Of a stretch of 64,000 nt of DNA, positions 40,350 through 51,224 are shown in pieces. Position 1 is the first letter of the stretch. Each line of letters starts with the position of its first letter. Under the pieces are notes generated by a model. It was not told the origin of the DNA. It ran no database searches and was given only the letters and a program-made list of their open reading frames with translations. Origin of the DNA: Streptococcus hyointestinalis. Lineage in GTDB: Bacteria > Bacillota > Bacilli > Lactobacillales > Streptococcaceae. The position numbers and the translations under genes are program-made. Location: positions 1,426,001-1,490,000 of the forward strand of contig NZ_UHFN01000007.1 of assembly GCF_900459405.1 (NCBI RefSeq), written 5' to 3'.

Positions 40350-41558
40350 TTATTCAGACACCACATCGGCTAGTTTTTGCCCATTTTCAAAGTCTGAACT
40401 TGGATTTTCTATGATGGTTTGCCCAGTTTGCAAGCCAGTTAAGATTTCTTGCGATTTAGCATCGGCTTTACCAAGGCTGACTTCTGTCTTAGTGATTTTT
40501 TGCTTATCCTTATCATAGACCCAGACATAATTTTTCTTATTCTTTTTGACAACAGCTGACACTGGCACTAGGATATGTGTCTCACTATTTTGGACTTCAA
40601 GCGATACGGTAAAGCCCTGCTTCAACTCGTCTAGAGGACTGGTAATGTCCGCTTTGAACTCATAGTTTGACGCAGAAGCACCGCTACTTGTCGTGTCTGT
40701 CGTGCTGGCTGTAGACGTCTCGTTTGGATAGTTAGAGATATAGGAAATCGTTCCTTGCCAAGTCTTATCGGTGTAGACTTTTGACTTGATGGTAACGGCT
40801 TGACCGACCTTAACCGTTGATAAGTCGTACTCGCTAAGGTTTCCTTGAATTTGCAATTCACCTTCTGTTGCGATATGAACCAGCGTTTTATTTTCCTTTG
40901 AAGACGGATCGATGTCGTTGTTGACCTCTACAACCGTCCCTGAAACACGACTGGTCACAACGGTTTCATTCAAAGCGGCTTGCGCTTTATTGACCTCAGC
41001 TTGTGCGTCAGCATAGTTGTCGTTCAAATCTTGCAATTGCTGATTGTAGCTGGCCTTATCCTGTGCGGTTTGTTGCTGACTTTGTTGCACAGCGGCTGCA
41101 CCCTCACCGCTACTTTCTGTATCTGTCGTTTGCGTTGTCGCTGGGGCAACCCCATAGGTTTTGAGGTAGTTAATCTGACGTCCAATCTTGTTGAGATTGC
41201 GTACAGCGGTGTCATAGGCTGCTTGAGCAGTTGTGGTGTCGTATTGGACGACCTGCTCACCAGCATTGACCTGTTGTCCGACAGACACTAAAACCTGCGC
41301 ACTAGTCCCTTTGCTGCTGTCATAGTAGACATACTGCTCAGCATTTGCCTTTACCGTTCCTGTCAATAGGGTTGATGTAGAAATGGTGCCTTCCTTGACT
41401 TGATAAGTCTTATAAGACTCAGCAGCATCCGCTTCTTGTCTGCTCGCATTTCCCATGACCATAGCGCCATAAATCCCCGCTAAAACCGCTACCGCCGCTC
41501 CCCCAAAAATAAGCCCTTTTTTCTTTTTAGACCATTTTTTCTTTTGACGTCTTGCCAT
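40350..41558 (-). CDS. HlyD/MacA-type efflux adaptor
   Basis: A 402-residue membrane-fusion-type adaptor: an N-terminal anchor (GLIFGGAAVAVLAGIYGAMV), a lipoyl/barrel-sandwich domain split by a long Gln-rich coiled coil (~120-190), a beta-barrel domain and a C-terminal domain with a Ser/Thr-rich insertion (TASTTDTTSSGAS). In Gram-positives such adaptors bridge permease and cell wall in YknXYZ-like systems. It is first in the operon behind AAGGAG. Confidence 0.9.
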   Translation of the reverse strand: MARRQKKKWSKKKKGLIFGGAAVAVLAGIYGAMVMGNASRQEADAAESYKTYQVKEGTISTSTLLTGTVKANAEQYVYYDSSKGTSAQVLVSVGQQVNAGEQVVQYDTTTAQAAYDTAVRNLNKIGRQINYLKTYGVAPATTQTTDTESSGEGAAAVQQSQQQTAQDKASYNQQLQDLNDNYADAQAEVNKAQAALNETVVTSRVSGTVVEVNNDIDPSSKENKTLVHIATEGELQIQGNLSEYDLSTVKVGQAVTIKSKVYTDKTWQGTISYISNYPNETSTASTTDTTSSGASASNYEFKADITSPLDELKQGFTVSLEVQNSETHILVPVSAVVKKNKKNYVWVYDKDKQKITKTEVSLGKADAKSQEILTGLQTGQTIIENPSSDFENGQKLADVVSE

Positions 41559-41596
41559 ATAACTTTCTCCTTTACATAATACAATCTAACAATTAT

Positions 41597-41626
41597 ATTA
41601 TACCTTAAAGAAAACTTAAACGCAAA
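41597..41626 (-). promoter_or_regulatory. Promoter of the efflux adaptor operon
   Basis: Read leftward: TTTGCG as a weak -35, 18 bp, TATAAT (41597-41602). The 20-bp palindrome at 41634-41653 stands just upstream. Confidence 0.6.
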
Positions 41627-41633
41627 CGTTTTT

Positions 41634-41653
41634 TGATTATCTATAGATAATCA
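41634..41653. repeat. Perfect 20-bp palindrome
   Basis: TGATTATCTATAGATAATCA equals its own reverse complement. It lies between the carB terminator and the promoter of the efflux operon, upstream of the -35, so it is a good operator candidate. No cognate regulator is encoded next to it. Confidence 0.7.
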
Positions 41654-41655
41654 TA

Positions 41656-41683
41656 CAAAAAGCACACTTCCTAAGAAGTGTAC
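41656..41683 (-). terminator. Terminator of the pyr-car operon
   Basis: GCACACTTC pairs with GAAGTGTAC with one G-U pair, and the leftward strand continues in T bases. It lies 9 bp beyond the carB stop codon. Confidence 0.8.
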
Positions 41684-41692
41684 TTCCTTGTA

Positions 41693-44600
41693 TTAAATAG
41701 CTTGTGTGAGGAAGCTTCTGCTCTCAAGCACACGTACCATAGCATCCGCTGTATCTAGCGCTGTAAAGAGTGGCACGCCGTGTTCAATAGCAGAGCTACG
41801 AATGACCTGACCATCTCCGTCAAAGGTACGTTTTGTACCGACTGTATTGACGATAGCTTGTACTCTTCCTTGACGGACAAGAGCAGGAATATCGTTATCA
41901 TCATTTTCTCCAAGCTTATGGACTAGGGTTGAAGCAAGACCGTTCTCATTGAAAAACTGGGCTGTTCCAGCCGTTGCTAGGATACTGTAGCCGATATTGG
42001 CAAAGCGTTTGGCAAGTGCTAGCGCTTCTTCCTTAGTATCATCAGAGATGGTGAAGATAACATTACCAAAGGTAGGCAAATGGAAGTAAGTCGCTTCAAA
42101 GGCTTTGTAAAGGGCTTTTTCAAGCGTTGTATCCGTTCCCATGACCTCACCTGTTGACTTCATCTCAGGACCAAGGAGACTATCGACCTTGGCTAACTTG
42201 GTAAATGAAAAGACAGGTGCTTTAACGTGAACATTTTGACTCTCTGGATAGAGACCATCCTTGTAGCCTTGCTCGCTGAGGCTCTCACCAAGAATAATCT
42301 TGGTTGCCACTTGCGCCATTGGGATATCTGTTACCTTAGAGAGGAAAGGTACGGTACGGCTTGCACGTGGGTTAACCTCAATGACGTAGACTGTCTCGTC
42401 TTTGATGACAAACTGGATGTTCATCATACCGATACAGTTTAGCCCAAGAGCGAGTCGTTTGGTGTAATCTGTGATGGTTTCCTTGACTTTTTCAGACAAA
42501 CCTTGCGGTGGGTAGACTGCCATTGAATCTCCAGAGTGGACACCAGCACGCTCGATGTGCTCCATAATACCAGGGATAAGCACATCCTTGCCATCTGAAA
42601 TCGCATCCACCTCACACTCACGACCAACGATGTAGCTATCGACCAAGACAGGATGGTCTGGGCTAGCTTTTACAGCTGTACGCATGTAAGAGCGAAGGTC
42701 TGCTTCATTTTCTACGATTTCCATGGCACGTCCACCAAGTACGTAAGACGGACGCACTAGGACAGGGTAGCCGATTTTATTGGCAGCGGCTACGGCACCT
42801 TCTTCGTCAGTCGCTGTTTGCCCTGGTGGTTGCGGGATACCAAGCTCTTTAAGGGCTTGCTCAAACAAATCACGGTCCTCAGCTCGGTCAAGGTCAGCTA
42901 CTTGTGTGCCAAGGATGGTGACACCTGCATTGGACAAACTTTCAGCAAGGTTAATGGCTGTTTGTCCACCGAACTGCACGACCACACCTTTTGGCTTTTC
43001 AAGGTCAATGACATTCATCACGTCCTCAAAAGTCAACGGTTCAAAGTAGAGTTTGTCTGAGACTGAGAAGTCTGTAGAGACTGTCTCAGGGTTTGAGTTC
43101 ATGATGATGGCTTCATAGCCTGCTGCTTGGATAGCCTTAACAGAATGCACAGTCGCATAGTCAAACTCGACCCCTTGTCCGATACGGATAGGACCAGAGC
43201 CAAGCACTAGGACAGACTCTTTGTCAGACTTGTGTGATTCATTTTCCCACTCATAGGTTGAGTAGAAATACGGCGTTGCTGACTCAAACTCTGCTGCACA
43301 TGTATCAACCATCTTGTAGACCGGGAGAATTCCTTGCTCTGTGCGGACTTGGCGAATAGCGTCAGCTGTTGTGTTCCACAGCTCTGCAATCTTGCGGTCA
43401 GAAAAGCCATTACGCTTCGCTTCTCTCAAAAGATTAGCGTCATAAGCGTGAGTGGAGAGTTCTTGCTCCAACTCAAAGATATGAAGGAGTTTATCAAGGA
43501 AGAAGAGATCAATCTTAGTCAACTCTGCCAGCTCTTCAATCGTGTAGCCACGACGAATGGCTTCTGAAATGTAGAAGAGGCGGTCGTCTTGCGCTTTGAC
43601 GATTTTCTCAACAAGGGCGTCATCTGCAACTTCAGCAAGTTCTGGCATTTCATTGTGATGAACACCGATTTCAAGCGAACGGCAGGCTTTGAGGAGACTC
43701 TCCTCGATGTTACGTCCAATCGCCATAACTTCACCAGTGGCTTTCATCTGTGTGCCGAGACGACGCTCACCATGCTCAAACTTATCAAACGGGAAGCGTG
43801 GAATCTTAGCAACCACATAGTCAAGAGCAGGCTCAAACATAGCGTAAGTTGTACCTGTTACCGGATTAATCATCTCATCAAGTGTCAAGCCAACTGCGAT
43901 TTTAGCCGCTAGCTTCGCAATTGGATAGCCCGTTGCTTTTGAGGCAAGAGCAGATGAGCGAGACACACGAGGGTTAACCTCGATGACATAGTATTTAAAG
44001 CTATGTGGGTCAAGAGCGAGCTGAACGTTACAGCCACCTTCAATCTTGAGGGCACGGATGATTTTGAGACTAGCGTCACGCAACATTTGATTTTCAATAT
44101 CAGACAAAGTTTGCGTTGGTGCAAAGACGATAGAGTCCCCAGTGTGGATACCAACTGGGTCAAAGTTTTCCATGTTACACACCACAAGAGCGTTGTCAGC
44201 TGAGTCACGCATAACCTCGTATTCGATTTCTTTGAAGCCAGCGATAGAGCGCTCAATCAAACATTGGGTAACAGGTGAGAGTTTGAGTCCATTTTCTGCG
44301 ATTTCACGCAGTTCTTCTTCATTGGCACACATACCGCCACCAGTACCACCTAGGGTAAAGGCTGGGCGCACAATAACAGGATAGCCAATGCTATTTGCAA
44401 AGAGGACAGCCTCTTCGACGGTATTGACAATTTCAGATTCTGGGATAGGTTGACCGAGGTCTTCCATGAGCTGTTTAAAGAGATCACGGTCTTCGGCTTG
44501 GTCAATAGCAGAGAGCTTTGTCCCTAAAAGCTCAACACCAAGCTCATCAAGAATACCAGCTTTTGAGAGCTCCATTGCCATGTTAAGCCCTGTCTGACCA

Positions 44601-44872
44601 CCAAGCGTTGGAAGCAGCGCATCTGGGCGCTCTTTTCGTAAAATGCGTGTGACAAACTCTGTCGTGATAGGCTCGATGTAGACCTTATCTGCAATTTCTT
44701 TATCTGTCATAATGGTCGCAGGGTTTGAGTTGACAAGGACAACACTGTAGCCTTCTTCTTTGAGGGCAAGACAAGCCTGCGTCCCTGCATAGTCAAACTC
44801 TGCTGCCTGTCCGATAATAATCGGACCAGACCCGATGACCATGATTTTTTTAATATCTGTACGTTTTGGCAT
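41693..44872 (-). CDS. carB: Carbamoyl-phosphate synthase large chain
   Basis: A 1059-residue synthetic subunit with two homologous ATP-grasp halves ([20 protein letters not shown] near the start and [20 protein letters not shown] near 555) and a C-terminal MGS-like allosteric domain where UMP or PRPP acts. It joins ammonia from CarA with bicarbonate and ATP for pyrimidines and arginine. The ATG at 44872 has no Shine-Dalgarno and follows a 180-base structured gap after carA, unlike the tight spacing elsewhere in the operon. Confidence 0.98.
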   Translation of the reverse strand: MPKRTDIKKIMVIGSGPIIIGQAAEFDYAGTQACLALKEEGYSVVLVNSNPATIMTDKEIADKVYIEPITTEFVTRILRKERPDALLPTLGGQTGLNMAMELSKAGILDELGVELLGTKLSAIDQAEDRDLFKQLMEDLGQPIPESEIVNTVEEAVLFANSIGYPVIVRPAFTLGGTGGGMCANEEELREIAENGLKLSPVTQCLIERSIAGFKEIEYEVMRDSADNALVVCNMENFDPVGIHTGDSIVFAPTQTLSDIENQMLRDASLKIIRALKIEGGCNVQLALDPHSFKYYVIEVNPRVSRSSALASKATGYPIAKLAAKIAVGLTLDEMINPVTGTTYAMFEPALDYVVAKIPRFPFDKFEHGERRLGTQMKATGEVMAIGRNIEESLLKACRSLEIGVHHNEMPELAEVADDALVEKIVKAQDDRLFYISEAIRRGYTIEELAELTKIDLFFLDKLLHIFELEQELSTHAYDANLLREAKRNGFSDRKIAELWNTTADAIRQVRTEQGILPVYKMVDTCAAEFESATPYFYSTYEWENESHKSDKESVLVLGSGPIRIGQGVEFDYATVHSVKAIQAAGYEAIIMNSNPETVSTDFSVSDKLYFEPLTFEDVMNVIDLEKPKGVVVQFGGQTAINLAESLSNAGVTILGTQVADLDRAEDRDLFEQALKELGIPQPPGQTATDEEGAVAAANKIGYPVLVRPSYVLGGRAMEIVENEADLRSYMRTAVKASPDHPVLVDSYIVGRECEVDAISDGKDVLIPGIMEHIERAGVHSGDSMAVYPPQGLSEKVKETITDYTKRLALGLNCIGMMNIQFVIKDETVYVIEVNPRASRTVPFLSKVTDIPMAQVATKIILGESLSEQGYKDGLYPESQNVHVKAPVFSFTKLAKVDSLLGPEMKSTGEVMGTDTTLEKALYKAFEATYFHLPTFGNVIFTISDDTKEEALALAKRFANIGYSILATAGTAQFFNENGLASTLVHKLGENDDNDIPALVRQGRVQAIVNTVGTKRTFDGDGQVIRSSAIEHGVPLFTALDTADAMVRVLESRSFLTQAI

Positions 44873-44887
44873 AATTTATGATACAAA

Positions 44888-44977
44888 GCCCGTCAACGAC
44901 ACCGTGAAAATAGGGAACTCGACGCAGATGCCCTAGCATCTAGGAGAGGTTTATCTTTTTCACACAGTCGTTAGGGC
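44888..44977 (-). ncRNA. Structured carA-carB intergenic RNA (candidate)
   Basis: A 90-base nested fold: GCCC/GGGC (44888-44891 with 44974-44977), AACGAC plus GTGAAAA (44895-44910) with TTTTCAC plus GTCGTT (44957-44972), and an inner AGATGC/GCATCT hairpin (44926-44941). A further 6-bp stem with a GAAA tetraloop lies just 5' of it on the mRNA. It could regulate carB translation or be a small transposon-like repeat. Known PyrR sites look different. Confidence 0.5.
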
Positions 44978-45052
44978 GTGTTCACTTTCGTAAACGTGTA
45001 TCTTCTCCTTTCTCTATTTTCTAACTCTCAGTTTAGAATTAAATAATCTCGT

Positions 45053-46141
45053 CTAGCCTCTAGCAAGCTCTGTTTGATAGGCTTCAATCATTTCTAAAAA
45101 TTCATCAAAAAGATAGCTGGCATCATGTGGACCTGGTGCTGCGTCAGGGTGAAACTGCACAGAAAAAGCAGGGAAATCACGGTGTCTCACACCCTCTACA
45201 GATTTGTCGTTGATTTCTTCGTGGGTGATGATGAGACACTCTGGCAACGTGTCACGGTCAACCGCAAAGCCGTGGTTTTGACTGGTAAAGTCCACACGAC
45301 CTGTTGCGATTTCACGCACCGCATGGTTGAAACCACGGTGTCCAAAGGTCATCTTGTAGGTTTTAGCGCCATTAGCAAGGCTAAAGAGTTGGTGTCCCAT
45401 GCAGATACCAAAAATTGGAATCTTACCTTGAATGCCTCGAATCATCTCAAGCGCTTCAGGAACATCCTCTGGATTTCCAGGTCCGTTTGAGAGCATGACA
45501 CCATCAGGATTGAGCGTTAGAATTTCCTCAGCGGTTGTGTTGTAAGGGACAACGGTCACATTGCAGTCACGTTTTGAAAATTCACGTAAGATAGAATGTT
45601 TGAGTCCAAAGTCCACAAGCACAATGTTCTTACCAATACCTGGTGCTGGGTAAGGTGTTTTGGTTGAGACTTGCTCGATATTGTTAGTGGCAAGAACCGT
45701 TGCACGCAACTGATCTCGCAGGTGATCCATACTGTCGTTGAGTTTGTCAGTCAAGGTTGCCTTCATGGTTCCATGCTGACGAATGATTTTTGTCAAAGCA
45801 CGTGTGTCAATCCCAGAAATACCTGGGATATTTTTTGCTTTTAAGAACTCATCTAGCGACATTTGATTGCGCCAGTTGCTAGCTAAGCGTGCTCTTTCAC
45901 TGACTACAACACCCTTACAGGTCGGCTGGATAGACTCATAGTCATCTCTGTTAATCCCATAGTTTCCAATCAAAGGATAGGTAAAGGTTAGAATTTGTCC
46001 GTTGTATGATTGGTCGGTGATGGATTCTTGGTAGCCTGTCATTCCTGTATTAAAGACAATCTCACCAGTGACGTCAATCTCTGCGCCAAAAGCTTCTCCC
46101 TCAAAGATCGTTCCATCTTCTAATATTAAAAGTCGTCTCAT
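45053..46141 (-). CDS. carA: Carbamoyl-phosphate synthase small chain
   Basis: A 362-residue glutaminase subunit that supplies ammonia to CarB. The N-terminal domain begins [19 protein letters not shown]; the class I glutamine amidotransferase domain has the nucleophile Cys in [10 protein letters not shown] and the His-Glu pair near [13 protein letters not shown] (the Pro-Asp replaces the more usual Pro-Glu). The ATG at 46141 is preferred to an extension overlapping pyrB. It follows pyrB by 34 bases. Confidence 0.96.
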   Translation of the reverse strand: MRRLLILEDGTIFEGEAFGAEIDVTGEIVFNTGMTGYQESITDQSYNGQILTFTYPLIGNYGINRDDYESIQPTCKGVVVSERARLASNWRNQMSLDEFLKAKNIPGISGIDTRALTKIIRQHGTMKATLTDKLNDSMDHLRDQLRATVLATNNIEQVSTKTPYPAPGIGKNIVLVDFGLKHSILREFSKRDCNVTVVPYNTTAEEILTLNPDGVMLSNGPGNPEDVPEALEMIRGIQGKIPIFGICMGHQLFSLANGAKTYKMTFGHRGFNHAVREIATGRVDFTSQNHGFAVDRDTLPECLIITHEEINDKSVEGVRHRDFPAFSVQFHPDAAPGPHDASYLFDEFLEMIEAYQTELARG

Positions 46142-46175
46142 TTCTCTACCCTTTCTTGGCATGTATTTGTTTTGG

Positions 46176-47102
46176 TTAGACCTTTCCTCGTAAAATAGCT
46201 TCCAAAATCGCCATACGCACAAAGACACCATTTTGCATCTGTGCGACAATGCGTGCTTTAGGAGCTTCTACTAAGCTATCTGCAATCTCAACATCACGGT
46301 TAACCGGTGCTGGGTGCATGATGATAGCTGTGTCTTTGAGCTTAGCATAGCGCTCTGTTGTAAGCCCAAATTGCTTGTGATAAGCTTCTTTTGAAAAACT
46401 TTCTTTACCGTCATGTCGTTCATGCTGAACACGCAACAACATCAAAACATCCAACTCTTCGATGACATCATCAATATCAACGTAAGTGCCATAGACATCA
46501 AACTCACTGGAGTACCACTCTTTTGGTCCAGCAAAGTAGAGCTTAGCCCCTAGACGTTTTAGAATTTGCATGTTTGATTTAGCGACACGTGAGTGTGTCA
46601 AATCGCCTGTGATAGCAATTTTCAATTGGTCAAAGTGTCCAAATTCTTGGTAAATGGTCATTAAGTCCAGCAGACATTGGCTTGGGTGTTGCCCAGAGCC
46701 GTCACCACCATTGACAATAGCGGTTTGAATGGTACGGCTATCAATCAATTGTTTGTAGTAATCCACTTCTTGGTGACGTACGACACAGATGTCGACACCA
46801 AGTGCACTCATGGTCAAAATAGTATCGTAAAGTGTCTCACCTTTATTGACTGAGCTGGTTTTAGCGTCAAACTCAATCACATCAAGCCCTAACTTGCGCT
46901 CAGCTACTTCAAATGACTTGTGTGTACGTGTTGAGGACTCAAAGAAAAGGTTGGCTGCAAAGTATTGTCTGTCTAGAGAAAACTCTGCTCGCCCTTCTTT
47001 AAAAGCGACCCCACGCTCAATCAAACCTAGAACTTCATCATTTGTCAATGTTTCCATTGTCACCAAGTGCTTCAGTGATACTTGCCCGTCTGTAACAACC
47101 AT
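46176..47102 (-). CDS. pyrB: Aspartate carbamoyltransferase
   Basis: A 308-residue enzyme making carbamoyl-aspartate, the committed step of pyrimidine synthesis. Carbamoyl-phosphate binding is shown by [13 protein letters not shown] near residue 52, aspartate binding by HPAPVNRD near 263, and [14 protein letters not shown] is in between. It is the single-polypeptide form without PyrI, and follows pyrR by 51 bases, in which no second attenuator is seen. Confidence 0.97.
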   Translation of the reverse strand: MVVTDGQVSLKHLVTMETLTNDEVLGLIERGVAFKEGRAEFSLDRQYFAANLFFESSTRTHKSFEVAERKLGLDVIEFDAKTSSVNKGETLYDTILTMSALGVDICVVRHQEVDYYKQLIDSRTIQTAIVNGGDGSGQHPSQCLLDLMTIYQEFGHFDQLKIAITGDLTHSRVAKSNMQILKRLGAKLYFAGPKEWYSSEFDVYGTYVDIDDVIEELDVLMLLRVQHERHDGKESFSKEAYHKQFGLTTERYAKLKDTAIIMHPAPVNRDVEIADSLVEAPKARIVAQMQNGVFVRMAILEAILRGKV

Positions 47103-47153
47103 TAGCTTATCCTCTATTCCTTAATCTTTTACTATTTGCTGACTGTGTTGCCT

Positions 47154-47678
<525 letters not shown>

Positions 47679-47694
47679 TCACCTCTCTGAAAAT

Positions 47695-47812
47695 ATAGAA
47701 AAAATCTCCTTAAAACTAAGGAGATTCCACAAATAACCGTGTGCAAAAAGCACCCAGCCCTTTTATCGTCGTCTCCTTACTTGCCTCACGGGACAAGGTT
47801 AAAGGATATTAT
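47695..47812 (-). promoter_or_regulatory. PyrR-binding attenuator leader
   Basis: On the leftward strand the leader contains the PyrR binding loop TTGTCCCGTGAGGCAAG, an antiterminator region, and the terminator AATCTCCTT/AAGGAGATT with six T bases. High UMP should promote termination before pyrR. Confidence 0.9.
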
Positions 47813-47819
47813 TACCATT

Positions 47820-47847
47820 ATTATACCAAAGCAGAATGATTTTTCAA
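47820..47847 (-). promoter_or_regulatory. Promoter of the pyr operon
   Basis: Read leftward: TTGAAA (47842-47847), 16 bp ending in TGG, TATAAT (47820-47825). Confidence 0.8.
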
Positions 47848-47858
47848 GTGTTAGTTGT

Positions 47859-48746
47859 TTATTTTCGTAATTTCTCTAAAGTTTCTTGGAAAATAGCTGG
47901 CGCATCCACGCTAAAGGTCATCAGCTCACCTGTTGTCGGATGGGTAAAACCAAGTGTTTGAGCATGGAGAAATTGCCCATGACCAGCAAGTGTCTTTCGT
48001 GGTCCATAGACAGGGTCACCTGCGATGGGATGTCCGATATAAGCCATGTGCACCCTGATTTGGTGAGTGCGCCCTGTCTCAAGGGTCAACTCAACAAGCG
48101 TAAAATCGCCAAAGCGCTCCAAAACTTGAAAACGTGTTAGAGCTGGCTTGCCCTTTGCTGTGACCGCTTGCTTCTTGCGGTCTTTGTCGCTACGCCCAAT
48201 AGGCGCCTCAATGACACCACGGTCGTTTGGCAGATTGCCATGCACAATAGCCACGTACTGACGCAGCGATTTTTTCTCTTTGAGCTCTTGCGCTAATGCT
48301 TGGTGTGCCTTGTCATTTTTAGCAATCATCAAGAGCCCTGAAGTATCCTTATCAATACGGTGGACGATTCCTGGGCGAACCACACCATTGATAGTAGACA
48401 AATCCTTAACATGATACAGCAGAGCATTGACTAAAGTTCCGCTAGCATGTCCTGCTGACGGGTGGACCACCATACCTTGTGGTTTATTGACCACTGCGAC
48501 ATCGCTGTCCTCATAGACAATCTCGATAGGGATATTCTCTGGCTGATAATCTAGAACTTCCTCTTTTGGCAATTCATAGCTGATGACATCACCAAGCTTT
48601 ACAGCGTATCTCGCTTTTTGGGTTTGATTATTGACCAAAATCGTGCCAGCTTTTATAGCTTCATTGGCTTGGCTGCGTGATAACTCGGTCAGATCAGCAA
48701 CTGCCTTATCAAGGCGCACGCCCGCCTCTTTAACGATGACTTCCAT
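47859..48746 (-). CDS. rluD: RluD-type 23S rRNA pseudouridine synthase
   Basis: A 295-residue pseudouridine synthase: N-terminal S4 RNA-binding domain ([20 protein letters not shown]) and a RluA-type catalytic domain with the Asp of [12 protein letters not shown] near residue 137. It probably modifies the 23S rRNA helix 69 region. Its start overlaps lspA by 17 bases; the ATG at 48746 suits the S4 domain, while an extension to 48767 does not. Confidence 0.9.
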   Translation of the reverse strand: MEVIVKEAGVRLDKAVADLTELSRSQANEAIKAGTILVNNQTQKARYAVKLGDVISYELPKEEVLDYQPENIPIEIVYEDSDVAVVNKPQGMVVHPSAGHASGTLVNALLYHVKDLSTINGVVRPGIVHRIDKDTSGLLMIAKNDKAHQALAQELKEKKSLRQYVAIVHGNLPNDRGVIEAPIGRSDKDRKKQAVTAKGKPALTRFQVLERFGDFTLVELTLETGRTHQIRVHMAYIGHPIAGDPVYGPRKTLAGHGQFLHAQTLGFTHPTTGELMTFSVDAPAIFQETLEKLRK

Positions 48747-49194
48747 CTTCTTCCCTCCATAGTGCAATCATGAGAATAACGACACCGACACTGAGGTAAG
48801 CGTCAGCGACATTAAATATAGCAAAATCCATAAAATCAAGGTGAACCATGTCCACCACAAAGCCAAGGCGCAAGCGATCACAGAAATTGCCCAGCCCCCC
48901 AGCGATGACTAAAACCAAACCTGTTAGTAACCACCAGCTGCCGTCGATATGCTTTATCAGATAATAAATGGCAAGCCCGACCACGATGATAGTGATGAGA
49001 GCAAAAAACCACTGCTGATCTTGCAGCATGGAAAAGGCAGCTCCTCGGTTTTGCAGATAAGTCAGACTAAAGACACCTTTCAAAAAAGGTCTGAGACTGC
49101 CTAGCTCGACATTGTTTACAATCCAGAGTTTACTCAACTGATCCAGCGCAATCAAGATGATAATACTTGCGATAACCCCTATTTTTTTGACCAT
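48730..49194 (-). CDS. lspA: Lipoprotein signal peptidase
   Basis: A 154-residue aspartyl peptidase that cleaves signal peptides of prolipoproteins in the membrane. Four spans; the catalytic Asp pair lies in [14 protein letters not shown] and [11 protein letters not shown] near the C-terminus, and NRGAAFSML precedes them. It sits between cpsY and rluD, a streptococcal order, with 6 bases to cpsY. Confidence 0.96.
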   Translation of the reverse strand: MVKKIGVIASIIILIALDQLSKLWIVNNVELGSLRPFLKGVFSLTYLQNRGAAFSMLQDQQWFFALITIIVVGLAIYYLIKHIDGSWWLLTGLVLVIAGGLGNFCDRLRLGFVVDMVHLDFMDFAIFNVADAYLSVGVVILMIALWREEDGSHR

Positions 49195-49200
49195 AGACCT

Positions 49201-50124
49201 CTATTCCTGCTCTTGTTGACGTGGCATAAATTTTTCAAAATACGCCTTCATAGTGGCGACAAACTTTTCAGCACAAGCAGACAGATTTTTATCCCGACGC
49301 TTGATGTAAATCATGGAGTTGTCCAGATGATTTTCAAGCGGGATTACGGTGATACCGTTAACACTTCTGCTGTCTAAAAAGCCTGAACCTGTCGCATAGG
49401 CGTCCGTCCGCTCCAAGATACCGTTTAGCGTTGCTCTATCCGTGACGTTGAACATAGCCGAGCTGTCACTAGTATCCACGAAGTTTTCCGAGTAGTAGAG
49501 ATACTCATCCTTTTCCTGCGTGAAGCGAACCGTCGGCAGACCTGCCAAATCCTGCAAAACAAGCGACTTTTTCTGTGCCAATGGATGATTTTTACCGATA
49601 TAGATGTGGGTCTGAAAGGAGCTCAACTCGACAAACTCCAAGCCTAGCTTTTCAAAACGTTGCAAGAGCCCCTTGCGGTTTTGGTTATTCATATAAATGA
49701 TACCAATCTCGCTGTCACCCTGTGCGACCTCATCCAAAATCTGAATGGTAGTCGACTCAAAGACACGGAAATTTTTATAGTCAGGATGTGCTGTCGCAAA
49801 GCTTGTAATCAAGGGCGGCAAAAAGTCATAATGCTGACTAGCAATGGAAAACTCATTTTGGTCAGCGTCTGACTGAGAAAAAGCTTTCTCAAAAGAATCA
49901 AAACTTTTCACAACCTCAAGCGCCTTTTCATAAAAAGACATGCCTTGGCTGGTCAGCACAGCACCTGTCGTTGTTCTGGTGAAAATCTGAAAGCCCATCT
50001 CACTCTCCAAATCACGAATGGCAACAGATAGACTGGGTTGACTGACGTAAAGTTTAGCCGCAGCCTCACGGAAAGTACCGCTATTTGCGATGGCTACGAC
50101 GTAGCGTAATTGTTGTATATTCAT
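49201..50124 (-). CDS. cpsY: CpsY/MtaR-type LysR regulator
   Basis: A 307-residue LysR-type regulator: HTH in residues ~1-60 (YVVAIANSGTFREAAAKLYV and SLSVAIRDLE) and a periplasmic-binding-protein-like effector domain after ~90. The lspA-rluD neighbours are those of CpsY/MtaR, which control methionine transport and capsule or surface traits in other streptococci; the symbol is based on that. The ATG at 50124 is favoured by the MNIQQLRYVV start, with a weak ribosome binding site. Confidence 0.8.
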   Translation of the reverse strand: MNIQQLRYVVAIANSGTFREAAAKLYVSQPSLSVAIRDLESEMGFQIFTRTTTGAVLTSQGMSFYEKALEVVKSFDSFEKAFSQSDADQNEFSIASQHYDFLPPLITSFATAHPDYKNFRVFESTTIQILDEVAQGDSEIGIIYMNNQNRKGLLQRFEKLGLEFVELSSFQTHIYIGKNHPLAQKKSLVLQDLAGLPTVRFTQEKDEYLYYSENFVDTSDSSAMFNVTDRATLNGILERTDAYATGSGFLDSRSVNGITVIPLENHLDNSMIYIKRRDKNLSACAEKFVATMKAYFEKFMPRQQEQE

Positions 50125-50221
50125 TTTTCTCACTTTTCTTTGACGATATCTCTTCTATTATACACTAAAACGAGATAAGGTGCGATAGGGAAATACAAAT
50201 TTACTATTTTAGGAAAATACA

Positions 50222-50246
50222 AAAACCCTAGACTACCTAGGGTTTT
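50222..50246 (-). terminator. Terminator of the arc operon
   Basis: AAAACCCTAG pairs with CTAGGGTTTT around a five-base loop; T-rich on the leftward strand. It ends 12 bp from the arcC stop codon. Confidence 0.85.
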
Positions 50247-50257
50247 ACGCTATAGCA

Positions 50258-51205
50258 CTAACCTTTAACGATTTGCGTTGCGCTATCAAGGTTTTCAAGA
50301 TTTTGTAGGGAGGTGATGATGGCTTTTCTACCGTCGCCTTGCTCTACAAAGTCAATAGCTGCTTCAATCTTTGGAAGCATGCTTCCTGGTGCAAATTGGT
50401 TTTCACCGATGTATTGACGTAATTGAGAAATCGTTACGGTTTCTAATTTTTCTTGGTTAGGTTGGTTGTAGTTGATATAGACATTGTCCACACCTGTTAG
50501 GATGATAAAGAGGTCTGCTCCGACAAGCTCAGCAAGAGTCTGACTGGCAAAGTCTTTATCGATAACCGCTTCAATCCCTTCCATTTTCTTGGTGACTGGA
50601 TTTTGCACGACAGGGACACCTCCGCCACCGGCTGCGATAACCACAACACCAGAATCCACTAGTGATTGGATGACTTTAGCATCCTTGATACCGATTGGCT
50701 TTGGAGAGGGTACGACCTTGCGCCAGCCTCGACCTGCATCTTCTTTGAAGCTAGCACCAGTCTTTTCCATTTGTTCCTTGGCTTCTTCTTCGCTCAAAAA
50801 TGGACCGATAGGTTTTGTTGGATTGTCAAAGGCAGGGTCGTCAGCAGACACGATGACTTCGGTCATAATCGTTGCCACGTCCTTGTCAATACCTTGCTCT
50901 AATAGCTCGTTATTGAGCGCATTTTCCATCCAAAAGCCGATACTACCTTGGGTCATAGCCACCAAGGTATCTAGTGGCAAGGCTGGATTTTTTTCAGAGT
51001 CAGAGGCTGCTTGTTGCAAGAAGAGATTGCCGACTTGCGGACCATTACCATGGGTGATGATGACCTCATGACCTGCTTTAATCAATTTAACCAGTGATTT
51101 CACAGTTTGCTCTAGTGCTTCTTGTTGGGCTTTTGCTGAAGCGTCTTTTGATAGGATGGCATTGCCACCTAGAGCTACAACTACTTTTGATTTTCTATCA
51201 GACAT
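50258..51205 (-). CDS. arcC: Carbamate kinase
   Basis: A 315-residue kinase that makes ATP from carbamoyl-phosphate, the energy-yielding last step of the arginine deiminase pathway, releasing ammonia and CO2. Hallmarks are VVALGGNAI at the start, [12 protein letters not shown] near residue 50 and [11 protein letters not shown] near 210. It is the last gene of the operon. Confidence 0.97.
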   Translation of the reverse strand: MSDRKSKVVVALGGNAILSKDASAKAQQEALEQTVKSLVKLIKAGHEVIITHGNGPQVGNLFLQQAASDSEKNPALPLDTLVAMTQGSIGFWMENALNNELLEQGIDKDVATIMTEVIVSADDPAFDNPTKPIGPFLSEEEAKEQMEKTGASFKEDAGRGWRKVVPSPKPIGIKDAKVIQSLVDSGVVVIAAGGGGVPVVQNPVTKKMEGIEAVIDKDFASQTLAELVGADLFIILTGVDNVYINYNQPNQEKLETVTISQLRQYIGENQFAPGSMLPKIEAAIDFVEQGDGRKAIITSLQNLENLDSATQIVKG

Positions 51206-51224
51206 ATCTTATGCCTCTCTTTTC

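Noticed and set aside
44860..44895. Leaderless promoter for carB (TATCAT five bases before the ATG)
   Set aside because: The -10 is poor, the spacing differs from the other five genes, and a TTGACG is only 7 bp away, so no -35 fits. Read-through from carA is more likely.
47103..47153. Second PyrR attenuator between pyrR and pyrB
   Set aside because: Only 51 bases, with no PyrR loop and no terminator stem.
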